A program made the position numbers and the translations under genes. Shown here one piece after another: positions 8,494 to 17,780 of a stretch of 60,241 nucleotides of DNA; the first letter of the stretch is position 1, and each line of letters starts with the position of its first letter. A model generated the notes under the pieces. The model was not told the DNA's origin. It searched no databases and saw only the letters and a list, made by a program, of their open reading frames with translations. Source of the stretch: Akkermansiaceae bacterium (GTDB taxonomy: Bacteria; Verrucomicrobiota; Verrucomicrobiia; Verrucomicrobiales; Akkermansiaceae); the NCBI GenBank assembly GCA_903906515.1, contig CAIVKO010000058.1, positions 1-60,241 of the forward strand, given 5' to 3'.

Positions 8494-11022
8494 CTACTGC
8501 CCGAGCCACTCTTTAATGAATTTCTCCCAACTCCGGGCACACTCGGCTTTATTCCCCACCCGATCCCACAAGTTCGTCTCGTGATACGCGCTCCCGGCTA
8601 ACGGCAGGCGACGGTTGGCAGGCGTCCGGTTGACAAGCAAGGGGTCCTTGTCCGGAGGACATGTATTCTGCAGGTCCTTGATGAACTTTGCGATATATGG
8701 CCCCACAAACCATGGAGTCTTATCCTTGCCTATGTTTCTGTAATGCTTCGGGGCCATGTATTCAATCACCGGCTTGTCATCCGTATTGACCGGATACCCC
8801 GCGAACAATTCCTTCGAGGCCGTCACGTTTCCACCATAATACAACAAGGCCATCTGCGGATTGAGCGTCTGGTAAATGTCAGCATTGCCATTCCCCTCCA
8901 AAAAATCCTTCCTTATCTTGGAATCATCGATGTCACAAGCCGCCAACGGCATCCCCCCATTGTGCCCCACGAAGGCGACCACCTCATTGAACGGCGCGAA
9001 ATCACAGCGCCATAGCGAAACCTGACCGAACACTTCCAGCATGGTCCTTCCGATCACGTGGAATTCAAAATCAGTTAGCTGATAAGTTGGCAACCATTGG
9101 ACGAAAATCCCACCCGGTTTGAGACGATGCTTCACGCTTTCGAAATGCTCTGTGGTGTAAAGACTGCCCGCGCCGGAATGGTATGGAACAAACAAATCCG
9201 CGTCGATCACATCGAACTTCTCCTTGGTGGCCAGGAGATAGTGACGTCCATCTTCTATCAGAACCGTGGAGCGCTTGTCTGTGAAAAGACCGTTGGTGAG
9301 ATCGACCCCGTCCACGTCGGTCATGAACTCCTTGGACGCGATAACGACATTGGGTGAGAGTTCGCATGTGACCACACGCTCCACCTGGGGAAACCGATCG
9401 GATAGAGCACCACCCGCACTGATGCCCGTCCCCATCCCAAGAAAAAAGATCGATTTCGCATCCGGCTTCAACATCAGCGGGATTTCAGCCTGGCAAGCTT
9501 GCCTTACGCGACCGTTCGTGGAACCCAACCCGTAGTCTGAGTTGATTTTGATGGCCAACCCGTCGTTGCCACGCACGACCGAAACCGTGCAATCGCTCCC
9601 CTCCCATGCTTTGATCGTCACTTCATCCTTCCGCAACGCAAGCACACTGGTCACCGGCAGTTGAGACGGATTGAGCCCTTTAAACAGCAGAATCAACCCG
9701 GCAAGACTGACACACTTGACCGCAATTCCCGCGCCGCTCCGAACCGATGGCATCCCTATCGCCATCAGAAAATAAATGACTCCCATGATCTGCATGGAAC
9801 GCCACATGCCGAATTGTTCGAGAAAAAGAAAAGCACAGACGAGAGAACCGAGAATGGCACCGATGGTATTGATCATCGCGAGGCGACCCAAACTCCTTCC
9901 CGGCGAGGTGGCATACTGCTCCTCTATTTTCATCAAATACGGAAAAACCGTCCCCAGCACCAATGCCGGCGGCCCCACGATCAGCGCGCATTTTTTGAAA
10001 ATCAAAAACACGAAATCCAACCAACTCGCCTTGACCGCAAGGAACTGGAATGAATCGGTCGTTTTCAAGAAAACGGTGGGCGTCATGGCAATCGCGATAC
10101 CACTAAGTCCAAGCAATACCGTTAGAACAAGGTTCGGCGACCACTTGCTCCGGGCAAGCACGGAACTGATCAAGGACCCACCGGCGAGGCATGACAGCAC
10201 CACCACAAGAATCGCGGCAAAGGTATAAACCGAATTCTCCAACACCAACGCAAGCATCCGCGTCCAAAGCACCTCCAGCGCCAGCACACCAAAACCCGAC
10301 AAGAAACAAATGACCGTCAGAGCGAACCGGTTCTTGTCCAACTTCTTGTCATCCGCAGCATCCTTCCTGGCAGCCGATGCTTTATCCTCACCCATGTTGA
10401 CCTCAACCACGCGCATTGCCGAAGACGAGCGTGAAACAAGAAAGGCCAGAACAGCGACAATTACGGTGATTCCCATGGCAATGAAACATGTCGCCCGGAA
10501 ACCAAACCAAAGCGGCATGAAAAAACCGGCCAGCAATGCGCCAAGGGTCGCGCCCAACGTATTGACTCCATAAAGCAACGCCGAGGTCGAACCGAAACGA
10601 AACGGATTGCGGATGGAGTGCTGGCCGATGATAGGAATGGTGCCGCCCATGCAGAATGCAGGTGGAAAAATCAGCACCAGCGCCAGAAGAAATTTGACCA
10701 GCAGAAGCCACGCGCCCGAATGCACACTTTGATACACCTCCGGATAAATGACATGATAGCCCTGCATCACCACGAAATAGAGCAGCGCCGTCATGGCAAT
10801 GCCCAACTCCAGGCCTGCATAGACGCGCAGCGGATTTCCACACCGGATCGAGCGCTTCCCCCAGAACCAGCTCCCGACCGCCAAACCCGCGAAAAAGGCC
10901 GCTAACGTCGCCCCGGCAGCATGCGAGGTATTTCCGAACAACAGCCCCAACTGCTTCATCCACAAAACCTGATAGATCAGCGCGGAAAAACCTGAGAGAA
11001 AAACGAGGAGGTAAATGATCAT
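8494..11022 (-). CDS. Membrane-anchored spermidine-synthase-like protein (fused MFS/SpeE type)
   Basis: About 842 residues. The N-terminal two thirds hold many hydrophobic helices, beginning with SGFSALIYQVLWMKQLGLLFG, in two repeats (a second FLSGFGVLALEVLWTRML occurs about 240 residues later). The C-terminal third is a spermidine-synthase-like Rossmann domain with LGMGTGISAG, TCELSPNV, DGRHYL and DLFVPYHSGAGSLYT. This fused architecture is common in Bacteria, and its true substrate is often not a polyamine. The start at 11022 (MIIYLL) puts the first helix at the N-terminus. Upstream in-frame residues are polar and unlikely. The next gene on the strand ends 28 bases upstream. Confidence 0.85.
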   Translation of the reverse strand: MIIYLLVFLSGFSALIYQVLWMKQLGLLFGNTSHAAGATLAAFFAGLAVGSWFWGKRSIRCGNPLRVYAGLELGIAMTALLYFVVMQGYHVIYPEVYQSVHSGAWLLLVKFLLALVLIFPPAFCMGGTIPIIGQHSIRNPFRFGSTSALLYGVNTLGATLGALLAGFFMPLWFGFRATCFIAMGITVIVAVLAFLVSRSSSAMRVVEVNMGEDKASAARKDAADDKKLDKNRFALTVICFLSGFGVLALEVLWTRMLALVLENSVYTFAAILVVVLSCLAGGSLISSVLARSKWSPNLVLTVLLGLSGIAIAMTPTVFLKTTDSFQFLAVKASWLDFVFLIFKKCALIVGPPALVLGTVFPYLMKIEEQYATSPGRSLGRLAMINTIGAILGSLVCAFLFLEQFGMWRSMQIMGVIYFLMAIGMPSVRSGAGIAVKCVSLAGLILLFKGLNPSQLPVTSVLALRKDEVTIKAWEGSDCTVSVVRGNDGLAIKINSDYGLGSTNGRVRQACQAEIPLMLKPDAKSIFFLGMGTGISAGGALSDRFPQVERVVTCELSPNVVIASKEFMTDVDGVDLTNGLFTDKRSTVLIEDGRHYLLATKEKFDVIDADLFVPYHSGAGSLYTTEHFESVKHRLKPGGIFVQWLPTYQLTDFEFHVIGRTMLEVFGQVSLWRCDFAPFNEVVAFVGHNGGMPLAACDIDDSKIRKDFLEGNGNADIYQTLNPQMALLYYGGNVTASKELFAGYPVNTDDKPVIEYMAPKHYRNIGKDKTPWFVGPYIAKFIKDLQNTCPPDKDPLLVNRTPANRRLPLAGSAYHETNLWDRVGNKAECARSWEKFIKEWLGQ

Positions 11023-11050
11023 GGAAATAGCTCGATCATCGGATTGTTTT

Positions 11051-11764
11051 TTACGGGTTCGAAGATGCAGAGAAATTGACAGGCTTCCCGCTTCCGCCAT
11101 CACCAACCTCGACGGGTTTTACCTTCACTGCAATCATCTCATTGTGACATGGGTGGATGGTCACTCTTGTGGACATGTCGATAACACTATAGGCATGCTT
11201 GCTTGATAGTTTCAATTTTACTCCCCGGGTTGGAAACAGGCTGACAGTATACGCATCACTCTGCTCCGGGGACCGCTGGTCCTCGAAAAGTGGCAAGTAG
11301 TAGACGTGTTCATTGTAGATCGGCTGCTCATAGCTCACGACTATCGAAAAAGACTTTGGAATAACAATTCGAATAGTGAAGTGGCAAATGGCAACACTGA
11401 GATCCTTCGACAACGATTCGTCCTTCCGAAAGGTGATTTTATCAGGCTTGAATACGGACCTCCCAATCTCAATTCTTGGATCGCAGGACTTCATGAAGTC
11501 CTTTGTATCTGGGTTATTCGGGGCCGCGTCCGGAGATTTGCCCTGTTGCCAAACAACGGGCACCAAAACTTCAAGTTCAGAGGGTGGATATTTATGGACG
11601 CCATAGCCGACAGCACAGGAAACCGTCGCCACGTCTTTGGATACACTGATCAGGCAGCGCTCCCAAGTCTTGTTGATCGAACTCTCCACAAGCACCGGGT
11701 TGGCACTTGAGAATGCAGCACAAAAGATCAGCCATAGAGTGGTTTGCACAGTGGATGTTTTCAT
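11051..11764 (-). CDS. Secreted protein of unknown function
   Basis: The 237-residue protein has a short signal peptide (basic KTSTVQT, hydrophobic LWLIFCAAF, cleavage probably after SSA) and no recognised domain. The mature part is rich in beta-type sequence and has four cysteines (ERC, VSC, KSC and AICHF regions), so disulphides in the periplasm are possible. It precedes the spermidine-synthase-like gene on the same strand by 28 bases and may share its transcript. Composition is more AT-rich than its neighbours, hinting at acquisition or weak constraint. Confidence 0.6.
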   Translation of the reverse strand: MKTSTVQTTLWLIFCAAFSSANPVLVESSINKTWERCLISVSKDVATVSCAVGYGVHKYPPSELEVLVPVVWQQGKSPDAAPNNPDTKDFMKSCDPRIEIGRSVFKPDKITFRKDESLSKDLSVAICHFTIRIVIPKSFSIVVSYEQPIYNEHVYYLPLFEDQRSPEQSDAYTVSLFPTRGVKLKLSSKHAYSVIDMSTRVTIHPCHNEMIAVKVKPVEVGDGGSGKPVNFSASSNP

Positions 11765-12129
11765 GAAGAAGCGAAACTAGTAATCTCAACCCAAAAATCA
11801 ACCTTGTATCGATTCTTATCCACATCCATGATTCACCTGTCACTTTTCATATGGCAAAGCGCCAACCCAGCGGGAAATTTCACTCGGAAATTTGCTATTC
11901 AAGCTGATCATTGCGACGAGATGTTTGCGGATTTCCGGCGTGGCAGCGACGATAGCGGAACAACAACGGCCACGAAGGCTGGAGGGAATGGTTTTCGCTC
12001 CCGAAAAATCGTAGTAGAAAACCAACAACAAGGCTGCCCACATGCGCGCGCGGGTGTTCACATCGGTTTCCAGCCATAAGCGCGCTCACATGACGGGCGG
12101 AGTGGTCCGGTCCGTGCCCTACAACAAAA
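11765..12129. other. Gene-poor stretch
   Basis: About 365 bases without a convincing gene. A 73-codon minus-strand frame (11840-12061) begins with a hydrophobic stretch, but the remainder has no recognisable family or leader. I see no repeat here that recurs elsewhere in the window. Confidence 0.4.
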
Positions 12130-12159
12130 AGCCGCGAACCGTGGAGACAGTTCGCGGCT
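12130..12159 (-). terminator. Rho-independent terminator of the EF-hand gene
   Basis: A perfect 10-base stem AGCCGCGAAC/GTTCGCGGCT with a 10-base loop ends, on the minus strand, in TTTTTGTTG. It lies 23 bases beyond the stop of the EF-hand gene. Confidence 0.85.
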
Positions 12160-12181
12160 GTGAAATATTTTTTACTTGGGA

Positions 12182-12763
12182 TTATTCCACCGATGGTTTC
12201 ACCGGACCAGCGTCGCCACCAGGGCCGCCGGCACCCGGACGATGATCGGGACCTCCTTCCAATCTTTTCGGCATGGCCGCACGTTCTTCCTCACTGAGTT
12301 TGCCATCGCCGTCCTTGTCGTAGTGTTTGAGCATTTCGGCCTGGTGTGCTTCACGAGCCTTTTTCCGCTCCTCATCGCTGAGCTTGCCGTCACCATCGGC
12401 ATCGTATTTGGAAAGCATTTCCTTACGGCGCTCCTCCATTTTGGTCTTCATTTCCTCATACATCGCCTTGCGCTCTTCTTCGGAAAGCTTGCCGTCGCCG
12501 TCTTTGTCGAATTTCTTGAGCATTTCTTTCTGGCGTTCCTCCATTTTCGCCCTCATGGCCTGGCGCTCTTCAGGCGAAAGTTTGCCGTCGTTATCCTTGT
12601 CGAATTGTTTCATCATTTCCGGAGGAATCGGGCGATCGGGATGATTCGAACGTTCAGGATTCGACGGCGCTTCCTTGGCGATAGCGGTAGCAGGGGCGGT
12701 GGCGGTGGCGATCAGGCAGGAGCCGAGCAATGCGCCCAGAGTCATGATTGGGGTCGTTTTCAT
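12182..12763 (-). CDS. Exported four-EF-hand calcium-binding protein
   Basis: The 193-residue protein has a signal peptide (basic start, hydrophobic TLGALLGSCLIATATAPA) and four EF-hand loops of near-identical sequence: DKDNDGKLSPEE, DKDGDGKLSEEE, DADGDGKLSDEE and DKDGDGKLSEEE. They are separated by charged Met/Glu/Lys-rich helices of about 26-30 residues. Each loop has the Asp ligands at positions 1, 3 and 5 and Glu at position 12, so all four should bind calcium. The near-identity suggests recent internal duplication. The C-terminus is a Gly/Pro-rich tail. A strong terminator follows the gene and it appears monocistronic. Similar secreted EF-hand proteins are frequent in Verrucomicrobia and Planctomycetes. 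The role is unknown. Confidence 0.9.
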   Translation of the reverse strand: MKTTPIMTLGALLGSCLIATATAPATAIAKEAPSNPERSNHPDRPIPPEMMKQFDKDNDGKLSPEERQAMRAKMEERQKEMLKKFDKDGDGKLSEEERKAMYEEMKTKMEERRKEMLSKYDADGDGKLSDEERKKAREAHQAEMLKHYDKDGDGKLSEEERAAMPKRLEGGPDHRPGAGGPGGDAGPVKPSVE

Positions 12764-12901
12764 CGTGGTAGGGTATATGGGAAATCAGAGACCAGTCGTC
12801 GGCCTCGTTCGGTCATGTAACCCGGGGTGCCAAAAAAGGTTGCGGAGGAATTGATGGAATGAGTTGCCATGCCAGCAAAGGCCGTCTTGGATGGTCCGCC
12901 C

Positions 12902-13822
12902 ATGACCGATCAACCCAAGCCCCCTCCCCCGTCCAAGGCGCTCGTCTTCGCGCGCCGGACCGGAAGCACACTGGTTCTCTGGGCGCTGGTGTCATGGATT
13001 TTCTGCAGCCGCAATTCGCTCGGATTTCTCGGATTCATCGGAATTCTCATGCTGATCGCCACCGTTGAGTATTTCCGGATGCTCCAGACCTCCGGGATCA
13101 AGTGCTTCCCGCGCTTCGGCATCCTGCTTGCGGCGGCCTATTGCGGCGCGCTGCACGCGCCCTACCTGTCAGGACATCAACCGCTGCCTTACCTCGACGG
13201 GCTCGCCGTCTTCATCGCCATCGTCGGCTCGTTCACCCTGCAACTCCGCTACCCCATCCTGGGCCGTGAATCACTGCTTGCGGTGGCGGCGAACGTGCTC
13301 GGATTCATTTACATTCCTTTGCTCTTCAACTTCGCGACCCGCCTTGTCTTTCTGCTTCCTGATGCGGGGGTGGCCGATGGGAAGGTGGGAGTGCAAGGGG
13401 CATTCCTACTGCTCTGGCTGCTTGCGGTGACCAAGTTCACCGACATGGGTGCCTACATCACCGGATCCATGATCGGACGACACAAGATGATCCCGCATGT
13501 GAGTCCGGGAAAAACCTGGGAAGGCTTCGGCGGCGCACTGGTTTTCTCACAACTCGCCGGCTGCGGGCTTTACGCCTTGTTTCCAGAGCAACTCGCGATT
13601 TTCGGCAACTGGTCACACGTCGTCATCCTCAGCTTTCTGCTCTCCATCCTCGCGGTCATTGGTGACTTGGCGGAAAGCATCATCAAGCGCGCCCTCGATG
13701 CCAAGGATTCCGGGCAGATGCTTCCGGGTATCGGCGGCTCGCTGGACCTCATCGACAGCGTCTGCTTTACCGCACCCGCGCTGTTTTTCTATCTAAAATG
13801 GTTCCTGCTCTCCCACGCATGA
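12902..13822 (+). CDS. cdsA: Phosphatidate cytidylyltransferase
   Basis: About 306 residues, making CDP-diacylglycerol from phosphatidate and CTP in the inner membrane. It has multiple transmembrane helices and the C-terminal CdsA signature: DMGAYITGSMIGRHKM, then SPGKTWEGF, then SIIKRALDAKDSGQMLPGIGGSLDLID. The usual PGHGG of the signature reads PGIGG here, a conservative-looking oddity that leaves the key Asp residues in place. The start at ATG 12902 is preferred, but ATG 12869 would add eleven residues. Its TGA overlaps the dxr ATG by four bases, so the two are translationally coupled, a pairing that is common in bacteria (cdsA-dxr). Confidence 0.92.
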   Translation: MTDQPKPPPPSKALVFARRTGSTLVLWALVSWIFCSRNSLGFLGFIGILMLIATVEYFRMLQTSGIKCFPRFGILLAAAYCGALHAPYLSGHQPLPYLDGLAVFIAIVGSFTLQLRYPILGRESLLAVAANVLGFIYIPLLFNFATRLVFLLPDAGVADGKVGVQGAFLLLWLLAVTKFTDMGAYITGSMIGRHKMIPHVSPGKTWEGFGGALVFSQLAGCGLYALFPEQLAIFGNWSHVVILSFLLSILAVIGDLAESIIKRALDAKDSGQMLPGIGGSLDLIDSVCFTAPALFFYLKWFLLSHA

Positions 13823-14991
13823 AGTCCGCACGCAAACGCCGCGTCATCCTGTTAGGCTCCACCGGATCCATCGGCACCTCCACCCTCAAGGTCGCGCGGG
13901 AACTGCCGGAGCACGTCGAAATCGTCGCTCTCGCCGCCGCATCAAACATCGGAAAACTCGCCGAGCAGGCACGCGAAACCGGTGCCCGCCATGTGGCGAT
14001 CTACGACCGTTCGCTGGAAGCTCCATTGCGCGCGCTGCTGCCGGAAAACGTCACGATCCACACCGGACCCGAGGGATTGATCGAACTCGCCACCCTTGCC
14101 GGAGCCGACATCGTGCTTGTGGCCATCGTCGGCACCGCCGGACTGCATCCCGCGCTCGCCGCCATCGAGGCAGGCAAGGATCTTGCCATCGCCTCCAAGG
14201 AAATCCTGGTCATGGCCGGGGAAATCATCACCACCGCCGCATCACGCCGCAACGTGAAGTTGCTGCCCGTGGACAGCGAACACAACGCGATCTTCCAATG
14301 CCTCGACGGCCATCAAGGAGGTGAGTCCGAGGTTTCACGGCTCATTCTAACCGCATCCGGCGGCCCCTTCCGTAAACTGCCGGCCGACGAACTCGCCCAC
14401 GTCACCCCGCAGCAGGCACTGCAACATCCGACTTGGGACATGGGCCCCAAAATCACCATCGATTCCGCCACCCTTTTCAACAAGGGGCTCGAAATGATCG
14501 AGGCCCGCTGGCTTTTCGGTATCGGCATGGACCGCATCGACGTGGTCATCCACCCGCAGAGCATCATCCATTCGATGGTCGAGTTCACCGACGGCTCGGT
14601 GCTGGCCCAACTCAGCCGCACCGACATGTGTTTTCCGATCCAATCCGCGCTCACCTGGCCGGCCCGCGTCGGTGGCGGATTGAAACCCTTGGATTTCCCG
14701 ACTTTGGCGAAGCTCGAATTCGAAGCGCCGCGCGAGGATGATTTCCCCGCCCTCTCGCTGGCCCGCCGCGCAGGCTTAACCGGCGGCACGCTTCCCGCGG
14801 TGTTCAATGCGGCCAATGAAATCGCGGTGGACGCCTTCCGGGCCGGGCGCCTGCCATTTCCCGGCATCTGGCACTGCGTCTCTGCGGTGATGGACGCCCA
14901 CGAAGTCCTGCCCTCCACAACTCTGGAAACCGTTGTCTCGGCGGATCAATGGGCGCGCCAAGCGGCATCGGAATTTTGTGCGAGGAAATGA
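13819..14991 (+). CDS. dxr: 1-deoxy-D-xylulose 5-phosphate reductoisomerase
   Basis: The 390-residue NADPH enzyme of the MEP isoprenoid pathway. It has the nucleotide-binding LLGSTGSIGTSTL at the N-terminus, ASKEILVMAG, PVDSEHNAIFQCL (metal ligands Asp and Glu), the flexible loop LTASGGPFRK, and TWDMGPKITIDSATLFNKGLEMIEA. Length is normal. The start at 13819 overlaps the cdsA stop (ATGA), and I prefer it over 13798. The presence of dxr shows that the organism uses the MEP route for IPP, which makes the HMG-CoA reductase at 28280-29575 noteworthy. Confidence 0.97.
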   Translation: MKSARKRRVILLGSTGSIGTSTLKVARELPEHVEIVALAAASNIGKLAEQARETGARHVAIYDRSLEAPLRALLPENVTIHTGPEGLIELATLAGADIVLVAIVGTAGLHPALAAIEAGKDLAIASKEILVMAGEIITTAASRRNVKLLPVDSEHNAIFQCLDGHQGGESEVSRLILTASGGPFRKLPADELAHVTPQQALQHPTWDMGPKITIDSATLFNKGLEMIEARWLFGIGMDRIDVVIHPQSIIHSMVEFTDGSVLAQLSRTDMCFPIQSALTWPARVGGGLKPLDFPTLAKLEFEAPREDDFPALSLARRAGLTGGTLPAVFNAANEIAVDAFRAGRLPFPGIWHCVSAVMDAHEVLPSTTLETVVSADQWARQAASEFCARK

Positions 14992-15085
14992 TCCCGAATT
15001 CCGCAAAATCGCCCCGCCATCAGGCACGAACGAGCGCTTGCAGTCCGGAAATTCCATGATTAGCATCCGCATGTCCTTCTTCATC

Positions 15086-15853
15086 ATGAAAGCCACTCCC
15101 CTTTTTTCCCTGTTGCTTCTGGTCACTCCGCTAGCCGCGCAGAATAAACCCGCCCCCGCCGAAAAGAAGCCGGAGGAACCCAAGCAGGAACTGCAAGCCA
15201 ACCAAAAGGCCTTCCTGAACCTGCCGCAGGAAACCCGCAAGGATTTCATTAAAAACCTCGAAGAGGCCAACCGCCTGTTCCAGGAAAAACGGATTTTCGA
15301 AACCCTGGAATTCCTCGACAAGGCATACCGGATTTTCAGCGACAGCCCGGAGATCCTGAATCTTCGCGGGAGTTGTTATGTCGAGATGCGCGCGTTTGAC
15401 AAAGCACTCGCGGATTTCACCAAGGCGTTGTCATTCTCAAAAGGAAACCCAAGCATCGAATTCAACATCGGCGAGGTGTATTTCGTGACCAAGGAATGGC
15501 AAAAATGCAGCGACATATTTGAAAAAGTCTTCAAGAGCATTCCCAAGGAAAACATGGCGCTTTCCAGATTGGTGGAGTTCAAGATCCTGCTCTCAAAAAA
15601 GAAACTCGGCAAGGCGGCCGAAGCCAAAGCCATGGCCGAGAAATACGATTTCCTCGATGATTCGCCATATTACTACTACGCCCAAGCCGCCATCGCTTAT
15701 GACGACAAGGATCTGATCAAGGCCGAGCAGTGGTTGGCAAGGGCCGGTCGCATCTTCCGCGACCCCAATGTGCTCGCTCCCTGGCAGGACACGCTGATCG
15801 AATACGGCTATATCAAGAGCTTCTATGGCGAAGGCGACGTAGAGTCCGAGTGA
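15086..15853 (+). CDS. Secreted tetratricopeptide-repeat protein
   Basis: About 255 residues with a signal peptide (MKATPLFSLLLLVTPLAAQ), a Pro/Lys/Glu-rich linker and then TPR-type helical repeats, including ETLEFLDKAYRIFSDSPEIL and KALADFTKALSFSKGNPSIE. Upstream ATGs at 15056 and 15071 are also possible. I choose 15086 for the cleanest signal peptide. TPR proteins of this kind mediate protein contacts, probably in the periplasm here. The gene ends five bases before copy 1 of the palindromic element, whose hairpin plus T-run could terminate its transcript. Confidence 0.75.
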   Translation: MKATPLFSLLLLVTPLAAQNKPAPAEKKPEEPKQELQANQKAFLNLPQETRKDFIKNLEEANRLFQEKRIFETLEFLDKAYRIFSDSPEILNLRGSCYVEMRAFDKALADFTKALSFSKGNPSIEFNIGEVYFVTKEWQKCSDIFEKVFKSIPKENMALSRLVEFKILLSKKKLGKAAEAKAMAEKYDFLDDSPYYYYAQAAIAYDDKDLIKAEQWLARAGRIFRDPNVLAPWQDTLIEYGYIKSFYGEGDVESE

Positions 15854-15858
15854 GCCTC

Positions 15859-16034
15859 GAGGCTGACTGAATATCCTGAAAGGCAGGGACCGTCTCTCCG
15901 AGCGGTCCGAGAGAACGTGGTATGAACCATCGTCCATGATTTGATTATCAAGCATTTTTATGGGCACTCGCGGTCTCCTTCCATTCGCGCGGACCGCTCG
16001 GAGAGACGGTCCCTGCCATTTTTAACACAGCCTC
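15859..16034 (+). repeat. Palindromic intergenic element, copy 1 (176 bp)
   Basis: The outer ends GAGGCTG/CAGCCTC are inverted. Inside them lies a perfect 27-base inverted repeat (15882-15908 and 15991-16017, beginning GGCAGGGACCGTCTCTCC). An 82-base centre contains GTCCATGATTTG and AAGCATTTTTATGG, themselves a small inverted pair. The right arm is followed by CATTTTT, so an RNA copy could act as a terminator. Two further copies are at 17781-17953 and 21014-21185, all in the same orientation. Confidence 0.9.
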
Positions 16035-16315
16035 TTAGATTCTGAGGCCGTCGTAGTCCCATAGTCCGAAAATTTCCTTTCCACCGCAGCAGATATCGAC
16101 TATTTTCGTGCCGTGGCCTTTCCTCAATACCGCATCCCGATCCCACGGCTCAAGGAAGAATGGGCTTTCCGAATCGCTCGTGAGCGAAGGCGGCGGAGAC
16201 GGACGTCCGCTCCTCCATCTAAAATCACCGATAACAGCGAGCCTTGGATCAGAAATCCTTCCTCCATCGTGGAATTCTGGGAAATCGCCTGCAAGGTCAA
16301 CGAAACCGTCGCTAC
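16035..16315. other. Spacer with a doubtful minus-strand frame
   Basis: Between element copy 1 and the nucleotidyltransferase gene. A minus-strand frame (16035-16334, 99 codons) ends in WDRDAVLRKGHGTKIVDI-type sequence that looks protein-like but matches nothing I know and overlaps the start of the plus-strand gene. It could be a decayed gene. Confidence 0.3.
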
Positions 16316-17008
16316 ATGGGCACCACCACAGCACAATTCATCGCCGCCTTAACCGAAGGACACGACGTGATCGTCATCGGCGGGCTTGCGGTGATCGCCC
16401 ACGGCTTCAACCGGCCCACCAAGGATGCTGATGTGTGGTTTGATCCTTTGGATTCACCACAAGCATGGGCGGAAGTGCTGGAGCAAATCTGTGACAGGTT
16501 TTCTGATTTAAGCATTCACACACTTCCCGGATGGAAGCCCGTCGAGGGCGCTGAAATCGCCCATGCCGCCGAAGACATCGGCATGGTTCGCATTCTGGGT
16601 CTCGATTGCCCACTCGACATCTTCCGCCGACCGAACGAATTCTCCGCTGACGAGTTTGGCGCAGTCCTCTCACGCGCCACCCTAAACACCGATGGCACAT
16701 GGCTTCCAGATCCGCTTGATCTGGCGATCAGCAAGGAACTGACCAACCGGGATAAAGATGTTCAGGATGTGAATTTCCTGGAATCCATCGTCAGAAACCG
16801 CTGGGTCAATAAGCTTCCTACGGCAAGCGTGGATGAAGCCCGGGCATTACTTGATCGTTTTGTCGATTGGCGAACCTGCGAGGCGGCGCTGCTCAACCCT
16901 GATTCGTTGGTTCAGGAAATTGCGTTGGCTTATCTCCGCGAATTCGCCGCCGATGGAGACCCATTCTCGCAGGCTCTTCTAGCAAATACTCAGATCCCAC
17001 CAGCCTGA
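16316..17008 (+). CDS. Nucleotidyltransferase-fold protein
   Basis: The 230-residue protein has the pattern DVIVIGGLAVIAHGFNRPTKDADVWFDP near its N-terminus. The GG and the DADVWF acidic pair resemble minimal nucleotidyltransferases of the MNT/AbiEii/DUF6036 type. A later EGAEIAHAAEDIGMVRILGLDCPLDIFR segment supplies a further acidic residue. Such proteins often act as antitoxin or toxin modules or in small-RNA modification. Which one this is cannot be told. The start at ATG 16316 is chosen because the preceding in-frame residues are not protein-like. Its TGA overlaps the ATG of the Hsp33-like gene by one base. The pair is bracketed by palindromic element copies 1 and 2. Confidence 0.7.
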   Translation: MGTTTAQFIAALTEGHDVIVIGGLAVIAHGFNRPTKDADVWFDPLDSPQAWAEVLEQICDRFSDLSIHTLPGWKPVEGAEIAHAAEDIGMVRILGLDCPLDIFRRPNEFSADEFGAVLSRATLNTDGTWLPDPLDLAISKELTNRDKDVQDVNFLESIVRNRWVNKLPTASVDEARALLDRFVDWRTCEAALLNPDSLVQEIALAYLREFAADGDPFSQALLANTQIPPA

Positions 17009-17778
17009 TGCCTCCAATGCACCCCACCGAAGATTTCACCACCATCGAGTCCGTCTTTGTCCGCCATCGCAATGCGTTGTTGCTGCGCGGGCAGTTCACA
17101 CCGCTTTACACCGACTACTATCTGCATCTGATGCAGCACGGCATCCGCCACCCGGCGGAATTGGACCAGATGCTCAAGGATGCCATGACCGTGCTGGTGC
17201 TTCATCTCGTGGCGCGTCCGTGGGCGGAGACCATTGCCTGGACGGCAAACCTGCGGGCCCCGCGCATCAATCTGTTTGTCACCGGAGGATCCACCGAGGA
17301 AGCCATCGCCGGTCGGATATTCACCGAGGACATCCGCGAACCCGACCGCAATTTCCTCTATTCCCAAACCACCTCGCCGAATCTATCAGAACCGCGCACT
17401 TCCACGCTGGAGATAGCCGGCAAGGATCCCTTCGCCTGGATCTCCCAATTCTACGAACAATCCGAACAACGTCAGGCGCGTGCATTCCGCCTGGAGGACG
17501 AGAACTTCGCGCTTGTCGCAGCCCAACCGGATTGCGACATGACGTGGTTAGAGGCGCTCGATGAAGCCGCCGTTTCCAAAATCGACAGCACCGAGGAAAC
17601 TAAATTATTAGAAACCCGGAGGTTCCATTTCGAATGCGGCTGCACCCTGGAAAAAATCCTGCCCATCCTCGGCAGTTGGAAAAACCGGCAGGATGATCTT
17701 TTCGGCGACGCGGACGAGATCAGCATCCAGTGCCCGCGCTGCGCTGCGAAATACAGCGTTTCCAGAGGCCTGCTCTAA
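17008..17778 (+). CDS. hslO: Divergent Hsp33-like redox chaperone
   Basis: The 256-residue protein carries the Hsp33 hallmark at its C-terminus: a CGC pair (Cys210, Cys212) and CPRC (Cys242, Cys245), spacing CXC-X29-CXXC, which holds zinc in the reduced chaperone. The core segment ISQFYEQSEQ matches the Hsp33 motif YFxQSEQ. The N-terminal half is divergent, lacking the usual start, so recognition rests mainly on these two motifs. Hsp33 is a cytoplasmic holdase activated when oxidation releases the zinc. It overlaps the nucleotidyltransferase gene by one base (TGATG). A second ATG at 17017 is possible. The gene ends two bases before element copy 2. Confidence 0.82.
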   Translation: MPPMHPTEDFTTIESVFVRHRNALLLRGQFTPLYTDYYLHLMQHGIRHPAELDQMLKDAMTVLVLHLVARPWAETIAWTANLRAPRINLFVTGGSTEEAIAGRIFTEDIREPDRNFLYSQTTSPNLSEPRTSTLEIAGKDPFAWISQFYEQSEQRQARAFRLEDENFALVAAQPDCDMTWLEALDEAAVSKIDSTEETKLLETRRFHFECGCTLEKILPILGSWKNRQDDLFGDADEISIQCPRCAAKYSVSRGLL

Positions 17779-17780
17779 AA

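Noticed and set aside
11840..12061. 73-codon minus-strand frame with a hydrophobic start
   Set aside because: Downstream codons show no recognisable family or leader, and the region has no supporting neighbour evidence.
16035..16334. 99-codon minus-strand frame ending in WDRDAVLRKGHGTKIVDI-like sequence
   Set aside because: It is somewhat protein-like but overlaps the start of the nucleotidyltransferase gene, has no leader and matches nothing known. Kept only as a doubtful note.
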